From contig DASXRU010000121.1 of the NCBI GenBank assembly GCA_036506395.1, forward strand, positions 1 to 14,760: a DNA stretch of 14,760 bases. Direction: 5' to 3'. A program made the position numbers and the translations under genes. How positions within the stretch are numbered: the first letter of the stretch is position 1; each line of letters opens with the position of its first letter. Shown piece after piece: positions 1-6,633 of the stretch. The notes beneath the pieces were generated by a model. That model had not been told where the DNA came from, ran no database searches, and worked only from the letters and a program-made list of their open reading frames with translations. This DNA comes from DASXRU01 sp036506395. Its GTDB lineage: Bacteria; Acidobacteriota; Blastocatellia; Pyrinomonadales; Pyrinomonadaceae.

Positions 1-331
1 GTGATTCCCTTACTCGGGCGACTTCGGCGCTCATCTTTCCCACAACCATTAATCCGATCATTTTGTAATCGCCGATGAACGACCAGAGGGGATGCTGGAA
101 AGTAGCCGGTCTGTTTTTCTCTATGAAGAAATGGCCAAACCACGCCGCGCCGTAGCCGGGAACGAAGGCCAGGGGAAACAACCACCATTTGCCGATTGCT
201 ATGAATCCCAGCAGACATAGAATGCCCGCGGTTGTTCCCATGGCATGCAGCAGGCGGGTTACGGGTTTGCTGTGCTCAGCAACGTAATGCGGCCAGAACT
301 CGGTAAAGGAGTGGAATTCTCGTTTGGGCAT
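1..331 (-). CDS. Mpo1-like / DUF962 family membrane protein, 3' end cut by window edge
   Basis: The minus strand is open from an ATG at 331-329 to the window edge, giving 110 codons without a stop, so the C-terminus is missing. The protein begins MPKREFHSFTEFWPHYVAEH. It carries the Mpo1/YGL010w-like (DUF962) pattern: a soluble FxEFWPxYxxEH start, an RLLHAMGTT turn, hydrophobic stretches at about residues 30-45 and 50-65, then GHFFIEKNRPATFQHPLWS. The histidines expected in the family are present (H20, H29, H67, H80). In yeast Mpo1 such histidines support an iron-dependent dioxygenase acting on 2-hydroxy fatty acids; bacterial members are mostly uncharacterised, so the reaction here is not known. 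Family members are about 100-170 residues, so little is probably missing. No clear Shine-Dalgarno sequence precedes the ATG. It may be cotranscribed with the aldo/keto reductase upstream on the same strand, although a structured element lies between them. Confidence 0.85.
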   Translation of the reverse strand, partial: MPKREFHSFTEFWPHYVAEHSKPVTRLLHAMGTTAGILCLLGFIAIGKWWLFPLAFVPGYGAAWFGHFFIEKNRPATFQHPLWSFIGDYKMIGLMVVGKMSAEVARVRES

Positions 332-350
332 CTTGAGACCGCATTTTGTC

Positions 351-370
351 CGACAAACTTCCGTTTGTCG
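351..370. repeat. Short perfect hairpin between the reductase and DUF962 genes
   Basis: CGACAAACTTCCGTTTGTCG is an 8-bp perfect stem with a 4-nt loop. It resembles the 19-nt hairpins at 1611 and 4384 (same CAAAC...GTTTG core) and lies 20 bp upstream of the DUF962 start on the minus strand. No T-run follows it in either direction, so a classical terminator is unlikely. Confidence 0.6.
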
Positions 371-385
371 ATCTGAGGCGCGCAT

Positions 386-438
386 GTTTAGAGTCGGGGC
401 TAATGCCCGACAAAGCGGGCGGTAGCCCGCTTCTAAAC
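386..438. repeat. Nested palindromic element that can fold as a three-way junction
   Basis: An outer stem GTTTAGA (386-392) pairs with TCTAAAC (432-438). It encloses two hairpins side by side: GTCGGG/CCCGAC (393-398 with 406-411) and GCGGGC/GCCCGC (415-420 with 425-430). All three stems are perfect, and only about four nucleotides lie unpaired outside the hairpin loops. It sits in the 148-bp gap between the reductase stop and the DUF962 start. No T-tract follows on either side. It is most likely a dispersed intergenic palindrome rather than an intrinsic terminator. Confidence 0.55.
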
Positions 439-479
439 TCAGGGAACGACAAACTCAGTGACCGGCAGGAATGCCTGTC

Positions 480-1589
480 CTACTCCGCAAACAACTTCAT
501 GAACTCTTCCGGCAGGGTCGGCTCTACGCGCACCAGTTGCAGATTCTCTTCGACGTGCGCGCGATGGCTCATGCCTACCAGCGCGGTAGTGATGCCGGGA
601 GCAGATCGCACAAACTGAATCCCCGTCTGCGCATCAGTCGCCAGTGATCCCAGCGGCTCTCTTATTTTGTCCGGCAGCCCACTGGCTATGCGTCCCTGCA
701 AAATAGACGCACTGGCCATCACGGTAATCCCCAGCACCTGAGCCGCTTCCAGCACTGAAACGTATTCTCCATTCAACATGTGGTTCGGCAGCGCGAGCGC
801 TTCAGGCATGGCCAGGTTGAAGGGCAGTTGAATGAAACGAAAGTGGTGATCCTCGCCTCCGGCTTCGCGTGCAGTTTGAACAATTCGCGCCAGCGAATGA
901 TAGCCGGGCGCATTTGGGGCCACCCGAAAGCCATTCCAGGTGGCCACTCCATACATCCTTATTTTCTTCGCAGCGACATTCTTTTCGAGCAGCTCAAACG
1001 CTGCCCTTAATCGCCGGTAGAACTCCTCTTTCGAAACCGCTCCCAGTTGTGATTCGGGATTGTGCACGTAATAGACGTCGATGCAAGACAGATTCATGTT
1101 TGCCAGCGACTGATCCAACTGGTTCTGTAAATAGGCGGGGGTCATGCAATGGCTGCCATTAACAATGTCAGCAAAGCTGGCGATTCCCGGTTGCACGAAC
1201 GTCTCTTCGACGTAGCGGCGCACATCGGCAGGCGGGGCGCCGTCGAAAGGCAGGTAACCGCCTTTGGTGCAGATCACGATCTCTTCACGCGTCTGAGGAT
1301 CATCTTCACTCAATTGCTTCAGGGCCGCCCCAATCGATCGCTCGCTCCGTTGGAAACGATAGTTGGCGGCCGTGTCGATCACATTTGCCCCTAACTCGAC
1401 CGTGCGCACGACGGCTTCCATATAGTGGTGGTCTGTGATGTCGTCGGGGCTCCCCAGATATGTGCCAACACCGATTGAAGAGAGCCAGAGGCTCTGTTCC
1501 AGGCGAAAATGATTCGTGGCGGCGGTTGTCTTGAAGCGTTCGCGATATCGAGCGGTGCCTTCCAATGAAGCGTAACCTTTGATTGGCAT
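480..1589 (-). CDS. Aldo/keto reductase family oxidoreductase
   Basis: This is a 369-residue (alpha/beta)8-barrel NAD(P)H oxidoreductase of the aldo/keto reductase superfamily. The expected tetrad is visible: D72 and Y77 in VIDTAANYRF, K109 in ICTKGGY and H176 in VYYVHNPE. The early strand is SSIGVGTYLG, and a late segment, LGITVMASASILQGRI, matches the barrel position where the family binds cofactor. The length is slightly above the usual 320-340 because of an N-terminal extension (about residues 1-33) and extra sequence around 95-150. The substrate cannot be told from sequence. The ATG at 1589-1587 is preceded by AAGGAA (plus-strand TTCCTT at 1601-1606), about 11 nt upstream, which supports the start. 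The stop is TAG at 482-480. A hairpin repeat lies directly upstream of the ribosome-binding region. The gene is divergent from the PLP decarboxylase. Confidence 0.93.
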   Translation of the reverse strand: MPIKGYASLEGTARYRERFKTTAATNHFRLEQSLWLSSIGVGTYLGSPDDITDHHYMEAVVRTVELGANVIDTAANYRFQRSERSIGAALKQLSEDDPQTREEIVICTKGGYLPFDGAPPADVRRYVEETFVQPGIASFADIVNGSHCMTPAYLQNQLDQSLANMNLSCIDVYYVHNPESQLGAVSKEEFYRRLRAAFELLEKNVAAKKIRMYGVATWNGFRVAPNAPGYHSLARIVQTAREAGGEDHHFRFIQLPFNLAMPEALALPNHMLNGEYVSVLEAAQVLGITVMASASILQGRIASGLPDKIREPLGSLATDAQTGIQFVRSAPGITTALVGMSHRAHVEENLQLVRVEPTLPEEFMKLFAE

Positions 1590-1610
1590 AACCTATTCGG
1601 TTCCTTGTAA

Positions 1611-1629
1611 CGCAAACTGTTAGTTTGCG
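1611..1629. repeat. 19-nt hairpin repeat, copy 1
   Basis: CGCAAACTGTTAGTTTGCG is an 8-bp perfect stem with a 3-nt loop. The identical 19 nt occurs at 4384-4402, so it is a dispersed repeat rather than a chance palindrome. Here it sits about 22 bp upstream of the reductase start codon, just beyond its Shine-Dalgarno region, and would lie in the leader of that mRNA. Confidence 0.7.
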
Positions 1630-1646
1630 CCGCCGGCTGTGCAACT

Positions 1647-1740
1647 GTCAGAACCGCATGCGGTAGCGGGCGGGCCCTCCTACGTCCGTCCAATTAATTG
1701 TACGCAGCCCTGATTGGGCCCGCCCGCAGGCGGTTCTGAC
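1647..1740. repeat. Long imperfect inverted repeat in the divergent intergenic region
   Basis: GTCAGAACCGC (1647-1657) pairs perfectly with GCGGTTCTGAC (1730-1740), and GCGGGCGGGCCC (1666-1677) pairs perfectly with GGGCCCGCCCGC (1716-1727). The left arm carries an extra 8 nt that make the local palindrome ACCGCATGCGGT (1653-1664). The 38-nt loop holds another short palindrome, CAATTAATTG (1691-1700). It lies between the divergent reductase and decarboxylase genes, so it cannot be a shared terminator. It looks like a REP/BIME-type intergenic element. No transposase is present in the window. Confidence 0.65.
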
Positions 1741-1795
1741 ATACAGCGCAATTTGGAGTCGCCAATATACGCGGGTGACGACTAAGGTCGCAAGA

Positions 1796-1823
1796 TTGCT
1801 TCAAGCGGGCTTGGACCTATGAT
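1796..1823 (+). promoter_or_regulatory. Candidate sigma-70-type promoter for the decarboxylase gene
   Basis: TTGCTT (1796-1801) and TATGAT (1818-1823) are separated by 16 bp. The -10 matches five of six consensus positions; the -35 is weaker. The predicted start near 1830 would give a leader of about 55 nt to the TTG at 1885. This is a pattern match only. Confidence 0.33.
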
Positions 1824-1884
1824 AGCGTGTCAGCCGAACAATCCGCATAGATGGACTTAACTGATAACGATCAGCGAGAGCACC

Positions 1885-3420
1885 TTGGAAAATCCAATCC
1901 AACAAAGCATCGAGCGTCCTGCTGAGACTGAGCAGACTTCCCTGGACATGAATCCGGAAGGGCTGCGCGAGCTTTCGGAACGAGCGTCGGCGTTGGTGAC
2001 AAACTACTTTGCAACCATCGCTGATCTTCCTGTCTTTCCTGATACGAGTGCCGAAGAAGTGGCAGCCCAGTTTGATTCCACGTTGCCGGTTGAGGGCGAG
2101 CCGCTCGAGACCCTGTTCGGCGACTGTCGCAAAATCATTGACTCCAGCCGCCACAATGGACATCCGCGCTTCTTTGGCTACGTGGCTTCGCCGGCTACTC
2201 CTGCCGGCGCATTCGCTGACCTTATCGCTTCAGCGCTGAACGCGAATGTAACTTCCTGGCGATCGTCGCCCGCCGCCACTGAGATTGAAAGAACAGTTAT
2301 CCGCTGGCTGGGATCGCTGGTCGGGTTCGGCGATGAAGCGCATGGCCTGCTAACCAGCGGCGGCTCAATGGCCAACCTCACCGCGCTCTTGATCGCGCAC
2401 AGAACGCATTCGCAATCCGAAGTCTCGCGCACCGGTCTCTGGCGGGCCGACAAGCCGATGACCATCTATGCTTCCGATCAAATCCATTTGTCGATTGCAA
2501 AGGCGGCGGACATCCTTGGCCTCGGCCGCAACTACGTCAGAACCGTTAAGTCGGATGACCGATTTAAGCTCGACGTCAGAAGCCTGCGGGAAACCATCGA
2601 CAGCGACCGGCGAAATGGTTTGCTTCCCTTCTGTGTCGTAGCCAGCGCGGGAACTGTCAGCACTGGAGCAATCGATCCCCTGGCCGAAGTCGCCAGCATG
2701 GCCGCGGAAAACGATCTCTGGTTTCACGTTGACGGCGCATACGGCGCCCCCGGGGCGATGGTGGACAGCAAGCGAAGATTATTCGACGGCATGGAGCGGG
2801 CTGACTCTTTGTCGCTCGATCCGCACAAATGGCTTTACACGCCTATCGACTGTGGCTGCCTGCTTTTTCGCGATCCGGCCCACGCCCGGTCAGCCTTTTC
2901 CATTGATGCCGACTACATCAAGGTCCAGGAGCAAACTGAGATGGAGTCGTTCGCATTCTGGGACTACGGCATCGAACTCTCGCGCCGCTTCCGCGCTTTG
3001 AAGATTTGGCTGACGCTGCGGCATTACGGCGTGCGGCGCATTGCCGAGGCAATCAAGCATGATGTTTCGTTGGCCGAGTACATGACCAAGCGCATCGAGT
3101 CAGCCGATGATTTTGAACTGCTGGCGCCCGTGGAGTTGAGCATCTGCTGTTTTCGCTATGTCCCGGCGGATCTCAGCGCCCGGCTCCGCAACGCGGATGA
3201 AAAGGAACGGGCGTCAATCAATGACGATTTGGACCACCTGAACGCGCGTATCATGCACGCTGTGCAGCGTGGAGGCGGCGCTTATCTTTCCAATGCCAGC
3301 ATTCGCGATCGATTTGCGTTGCGCGCCTGCATCATAAACTTTCGCACCACGCGGGCTGACATCGACGCCACGCTCGACATCGTGCGGGCGGCGGCGCAAC
3401 TTTGGAGTGCGCCGGCATAG
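1885..3420 (+). CDS. PLP-dependent group II (aromatic-L-amino-acid type) decarboxylase
   Basis: This 511-residue fold-type I PLP enzyme belongs to the glutamate/tyrosine/aromatic amino acid decarboxylase family. The Schiff-base lysine is K315 in SLDPHKWLY. The PLP-ring Asp is D283 in FHVDGAYGAP, and the stacking His is H201 in DQIHLSIAKA. The phosphate-binding turn is LLTSGGSMANLTAL, and the N-terminal half carries GHPRFFGYVASPATPAG. Members decarboxylate L-amino acids (aromatic, glutamate, diaminobutyrate and others), but some close relatives are aldehyde synthases, so the substrate is left open. The start is uncertain. The TTG at 1885 is the longest option, with only a GAGAG-like Shine-Dalgarno. 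The ATG at 1948 (MNPEGLREL) also matches where many family members begin. The last five codons (WSAPA) and the TAG stop lie inside the left arm of a palindromic repeat, so the extreme C-terminus was probably acquired from that element. Confidence 0.93.
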   Translation: MENPIQQSIERPAETEQTSLDMNPEGLRELSERASALVTNYFATIADLPVFPDTSAEEVAAQFDSTLPVEGEPLETLFGDCRKIIDSSRHNGHPRFFGYVASPATPAGAFADLIASALNANVTSWRSSPAATEIERTVIRWLGSLVGFGDEAHGLLTSGGSMANLTALLIAHRTHSQSEVSRTGLWRADKPMTIYASDQIHLSIAKAADILGLGRNYVRTVKSDDRFKLDVRSLRETIDSDRRNGLLPFCVVASAGTVSTGAIDPLAEVASMAAENDLWFHVDGAYGAPGAMVDSKRRLFDGMERADSLSLDPHKWLYTPIDCGCLLFRDPAHARSAFSIDADYIKVQEQTEMESFAFWDYGIELSRRFRALKIWLTLRHYGVRRIAEAIKHDVSLAEYMTKRIESADDFELLAPVELSICCFRYVPADLSARLRNADEKERASINDDLDHLNARIMHAVQRGGGAYLSNASIRDRFALRACIINFRTTRADIDATLDIVRAAAQLWSAPA

Positions 3421-3500
3421 CGAAGCGGCGACGGCGCTTTGGATTTCTAACAATGGATCCAAAGCGGTGTCGCCGTTTCCCCTGCCACCGCGCTCCAAAT
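3400..3500. repeat. Long palindromic intergenic repeat, copy 1, overlapping the decarboxylase 3' end
   Basis: The left arm (3400-3444) and right arm (3457-3500) are imperfect reverse complements over about 44 bp, sharing GGAG, a GCGG-rich middle and CTTTGGAT at the inner ends; the loop is 12 nt. The left arm differs from that of copy 2 (from 8656) at only about two of 43 positions, which marks a dispersed family. It begins inside the decarboxylase coding sequence, contains its stop codon (3418-3420), and ends 13 bp before the cysQ-like start, filling the gap between those genes. A transcript would form a long stem here, but there is no T-tract. Confidence 0.8.
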
Positions 3501-3513
3501 TTGTTGACGCTTT

Positions 3514-4374
3514 ATGAATAAGGCTCAGGCACCAGGCTACGACAATGAGTTGCAACTAGCCTTGCGTCTGGCTCGCGAGGCGGGCGCGGCTGTGCTCGAG
3601 TACTACGACACGCCGCTCCTCATCGAGCAAAAACAAGACGCCAGTGATTTTGAGCCCGTAACCCAGGCCGACCGCGTTGCCAACGAACTAATAGTGGTAG
3701 GCATTCGAAAGGAATTTCCCGACGACGGCATTCTCGCGGAAGAGTCCGTTGACACGGATCGTAGACTGGAAAAGCGGCGCGTCTGGATGATCGATCCGCT
3801 GGACGGGACCAACGGTTTCATCAAGCGAGATGGCGACTTCGCTGTGCAGATTGGCCTGGCGGTGAACGGTGAGGCCGTTGTCGGCGTTGTCTATCAGCCG
3901 CTGCCCGGGGTTCTGTATCGGGCCGTGCAAGGAAGCGGCGCGTGGATCGAGCGGACCGGATTCGCACCCGAACGGGCGCGTGTTAGTGATAATGCTGAAC
4001 CGGAGAGCATGCGCCTGGCCGCCAGCCGCTCGCATCGCAGCCCGCGAATGGACCAGGTGGTGCGTGCCTTTGGCTTCAAGGAAGAAGTCAGGCGCGGCTC
4101 AGTTGGCGTCAAAGTCGGACTTATCATCGAGCGACAGTGCGATCTTTACATTCATCTATCGCCCCGAACGAAGCAGTGGGACACATGCGCGCCGGAGGTC
4201 ATACTTAACGAAAGCGGCGGACGCCTGACTGATCTGTTCGGCGGTCCGCTTCGTTACAACTCGCCTGAAGTGAAGAACCCGAACGGCATTGTAGCGACGA
4301 ACCGTGTGGCCCATGAGATGGTGATCGAAAGGCTGGCGCCGCTGCTCGCGGATTTCGGCCGCCGGCCGGTTTGA
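3514..4374 (+). CDS. cysQ: CysQ-like 3'(2'),5'-bisphosphate nucleotidase / inositol monophosphatase family protein
   Basis: This 286-residue Mg2+-dependent phosphatase belongs to the inositol monophosphatase superfamily. Metal-binding motifs are in order: EPVTQADRVAN (about 47-57), LAEES (E76, E77), MIDPLDGTNGF with D94, D97 and T99, and QWDTCAPEVILNESGG with D223. FIKRDGDFAVQIGL, the SRSH segment at 171-174 and the GSVGVKVGLI segment follow CysQ more closely than SuhB. CysQ hydrolyses PAP (adenosine 3',5'-bisphosphate) to AMP and relieves product inhibition of sulfotransfer and sulfate assimilation. No sulfate genes are nearby, so PAP as substrate rests on motif resemblance. The ATG at 3514 follows a palindromic repeat closely and has no clear Shine-Dalgarno sequence. 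The stop is TGA at 4372-4374. Confidence 0.88.
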   Translation: MNKAQAPGYDNELQLALRLAREAGAAVLEYYDTPLLIEQKQDASDFEPVTQADRVANELIVVGIRKEFPDDGILAEESVDTDRRLEKRRVWMIDPLDGTNGFIKRDGDFAVQIGLAVNGEAVVGVVYQPLPGVLYRAVQGSGAWIERTGFAPERARVSDNAEPESMRLAASRSHRSPRMDQVVRAFGFKEEVRRGSVGVKVGLIIERQCDLYIHLSPRTKQWDTCAPEVILNESGGRLTDLFGGPLRYNSPEVKNPNGIVATNRVAHEMVIERLAPLLADFGRRPV

Positions 4375-4383
4375 AAGTTGTAT

Positions 4384-4402
4384 CGCAAACTGTTAGTTTG
4401 CG
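4384..4402. repeat. 19-nt hairpin repeat, copy 2
   Basis: This CGCAAACTGTTAGTTTGCG is identical to the copy at 1611-1629. It begins 10 bp after the cysQ-like stop codon, in the 83-bp gap before the kinase gene. The frame running through it belongs to an upstream-extended version of the kinase. Its presence argues that this stretch is intergenic and that the kinase starts at 4458. Confidence 0.7.
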
Positions 4403-4444
4403 AGCTCCAGCATTACGTGCTCAGCTTGCGGCCTTCAATCCAGC

Positions 4445-4460
4445 AGGAGAAATCCAGTTG
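4445..4460 (+). promoter_or_regulatory. Ribosome-binding site that fixes the kinase start at TTG 4458
   Basis: AGGAGA (4445-4450) lies 7 nt before the TTG at 4458-4460, the best Shine-Dalgarno spacing in this region. The resulting protein begins MHIRPKLFLLIFAIALAS, a short basic N-terminus running straight into a membrane segment. The alternative TTG at 4371 overlaps the previous stop codon, has no comparable site and would translate a hairpin repeat. Confidence 0.7.
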
Positions 4461-6464
4461 CATATCCGGCCAAAGCTCTTCCTCCTAATCTTTGCCATCG
4501 CCCTGGCGTCGCTGCTGCTGCTGAGCATCTTCAGCTACTGGCAGAACACGCGCGAATCATCTTTGCGCGACAACCTGCGACGCGATGCCGACTGGATTGC
4601 CCTACGTATTAACTTCGCGCTGAGCGAACGCGAAGCGAGCTTGAGCCAGCTGGCGCGAACTGGCGTGGTGCGGGAATACTTTCGATGTCATCCGCCGGAA
4701 TTAGACTTTCGCAAGGAGCCACTATCCCTCAGAACGCCAAGCCGATTCTCCCAAACCGCAACCTCCGTAAAAGACACGGATCCGCTAAACAATAGGCTAA
4801 AGAGGCTGTCGAACTGTGGCCCTTATGCAGCGAATAACTCGTTGCCCAATGATCTCCAAGCCATCATCACGACTTTTTTAATCACTAACCAGAAGTATTA
4901 CGGGCAGATTTCGGGGCTCAATATGGTTGGTGAATCGCTCTTTCGAGCGACGATTACTGCTGCGGATCCTCAGGAGCGGAAGGAGACGCCGGCAATAACT
5001 TTTCAAACGCAGAACTTGCCGCCCAACAACGGCGGTCCCGAAAGTATCGGCGCTGATATCAAATTTATAGGTGCCAGGGACGGAATTCCGCTGCGCGCAC
5101 TGATCGAGCGCGGGCCAGTGGGCCCGACGCTGCGATTCACGGTTCCCGTGTTGGGAAACGAGCCGGCAGTAGTAGTGGGCGCGCTGGTGGTGGATCTGAG
5201 CCTGGATCAGTTATTCAAGGAACAGGCCAGTGACGTAGTGGGGGCGTTGAACGGAGCACCCACTGGCATGCAAACTTCGCGGGTGGTAATTGTTCTGCAC
5301 CGCGACGGGCAGATCTATTACCATTCAAACCAGGCCCTGAGTTATCAACCTGTCGCCAGCGCGATGCCGGATTTCAAGCCCGTCGCCGATGCCATGATGC
5401 CGGGCGGCACCGGCGTAATGTTTTACGAGTCTTCCAATCACGATCGCTGGTTGGCCTCTTATCGGCCGCTTGGTCAACTGGATCTTGCGCTCGCTGTGGC
5501 CACCGATTACACCAGCGCCCTGCAACCGGCAAGGCGCGCGCTCCTGGTAAATATTCTCGCCTCGCTGTTGATAGCGTTCATGGCCGCCCTGGCGCTGACT
5601 CTGATCGCCCAGCAACGTTCCGGCAGTCTCGAACGCCTTACCCAGGGAGCTGTGGCCATCGCGCGCGGACGCCTCGATCAAGAGCTGGTAGTGTCCAGCG
5701 ATGAAAACCGGCTGCTCGCCGATAGCATGAACATTGTCACCGCTCGTCTGCGCGAGCAGCTCGCTCGCGAAGCTGAGTCGCGGCAGTTCGAGTCGTTCAT
5801 GCGATTGTCGGCAATACTGACTCACGATTTGAAAAACACCATCACGGCTTTGTCACTGGGAGTCAGCAACATGGAACGCCAGTTCGATCGCGCGGAGTTT
5901 CGCGCCGACGCGATGAGCTCGCTAAAGGAAGCCACTAAGAAGCTGCAGAATCTGGTCAAGAAACTTAGTGAACCCGTAAATACCATGAGCGGCGAGCATC
6001 AGCGTCCGCGTCCCACGGATCTCGTCCCGCTTATTCAACGGGTACTGAAATCAATGGTCCCTGATTCCGATGAGCTTCATGAGGTCGAAAGCCACTTGCC
6101 GGAGAAACTCGTAGTGGTTGTCGAACCAGATCGAATGGAAAAAGTTATTGAGAACCTTGTCATAAATTCACTGGAAGCGATGGGGCCAAACAAAGGGAAG
6201 ATGACCATTGCCGCCGGGGCTGCTGGCCCGGATCAGGTGTTCTTCAGTGTCACCGACACCGGGCCCGGGATGAGCAGGGACTTTCAGGAGCGCCGCTTGT
6301 TTCATCCTTTCGCCACTACCAAGCAGAGAGGCGTGGGCCTGGGTCTTTACACCTGCCGTGAAGTCGTGCGCGCCCACGGTGGTTCCATCGAAGTGAAATC
6401 AGAGGCCGGCGTTGGAACAACTTTTCGGGTCGTGCTACCATCCGGCCAAACCGGCGAGCAATAA
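4458..6464 (+). CDS. Membrane sensor histidine kinase (Cache-like sensor, HAMP, HATPase)
   Basis: This 668-residue kinase starts at TTG 4458. Membrane segment 1 is at about residues 6-27. A periplasmic sensor of about 330 residues follows. Its end (IVLHRDGQIYYHSNQALSY, then WLASYRPLGQLDLALAVATD) resembles a double-Cache ligand domain. Membrane segment 2 is at about 361-384, then a HAMP-like linker. The phospho-acceptor is H456 in LTHDLKNTITALSLGVSN. The ATP-binding lid carries N570 (NLVINSLEAMG), D600 (DTGPGM) and a G2 box near 625 (GVGLGLYT). The H-box and following helix (SNMERQFDRAEFRAD) recall PrsK, the kinase of PEP-CTERM/exopolysaccharide regulation. PrsK, however, has a multi-pass N-terminus in place of a Cache sensor. 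The response regulator 169 bp downstream is the likely partner. The ligand is unknown. Confidence 0.92.
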   Translation: MHIRPKLFLLIFAIALASLLLLSIFSYWQNTRESSLRDNLRRDADWIALRINFALSEREASLSQLARTGVVREYFRCHPPELDFRKEPLSLRTPSRFSQTATSVKDTDPLNNRLKRLSNCGPYAANNSLPNDLQAIITTFLITNQKYYGQISGLNMVGESLFRATITAADPQERKETPAITFQTQNLPPNNGGPESIGADIKFIGARDGIPLRALIERGPVGPTLRFTVPVLGNEPAVVVGALVVDLSLDQLFKEQASDVVGALNGAPTGMQTSRVVIVLHRDGQIYYHSNQALSYQPVASAMPDFKPVADAMMPGGTGVMFYESSNHDRWLASYRPLGQLDLALAVATDYTSALQPARRALLVNILASLLIAFMAALALTLIAQQRSGSLERLTQGAVAIARGRLDQELVVSSDENRLLADSMNIVTARLREQLAREAESRQFESFMRLSAILTHDLKNTITALSLGVSNMERQFDRAEFRADAMSSLKEATKKLQNLVKKLSEPVNTMSGEHQRPRPTDLVPLIQRVLKSMVPDSDELHEVESHLPEKLVVVVEPDRMEKVIENLVINSLEAMGPNKGKMTIAAGAAGPDQVFFSVTDTGPGMSRDFQERRLFHPFATTKQRGVGLGLYTCREVVRAHGGSIEVKSEAGVGTTFRVVLPSGQTGEQ

Positions 6465-6503
6465 GACCTTTGCGCAAACATTTCTTTTTTTGAAGCGACG
6501 CCG

Positions 6504-6543
6504 GCATTCCTCATTAGCATTACCCCGCCCAGAACCGGAATGC
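6504..6543. repeat. Short inverted repeat in the kinase-regulator gap
   Basis: GCATTCC (6504-6510) and GGAATGC (6537-6543) form a 7-bp dyad spaced by 26 nt within the 169-bp gap between the kinase and the regulator. It could be an operator half-site pair or a weak stem; nothing else is evident in the gap. Confidence 0.3.
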
Positions 6544-6633
6544 GTAGGTCTCGAGTTTTCATGCCCGTGGCGCGACCGTAACATTTGCGGTAGTCAGCTT
6601 GCGACTCGGCAGTAAACTAAGTTCTGAGTTTCT

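Noticed and set aside
346..618. 90-codon plus-strand frame across the intergenic palindromes and the end of the reductase gene.
   Set aside because: It is antisense to the reductase C-terminus and runs through the palindromic element. The composition gives no protein-like signal.
5325..5825. 166-codon minus-strand frame inside the kinase gene.
   Set aside because: It is fully within the well-supported kinase coding sequence and has no known motif or start signal.
6587..6602. GG-N10-GC spacing just upstream of the enhancer-binding regulator (GG at 6589-6590, GC at 6601-6602, with TTGC), suggesting self-activation by sigma-54.
   Set aside because: The -24 block is poor: the T before GG is missing and CAC reads TAG, and the W after TTGC is G. 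Only the spacing and TTGC fit, which is expected by chance in a gap of this size.
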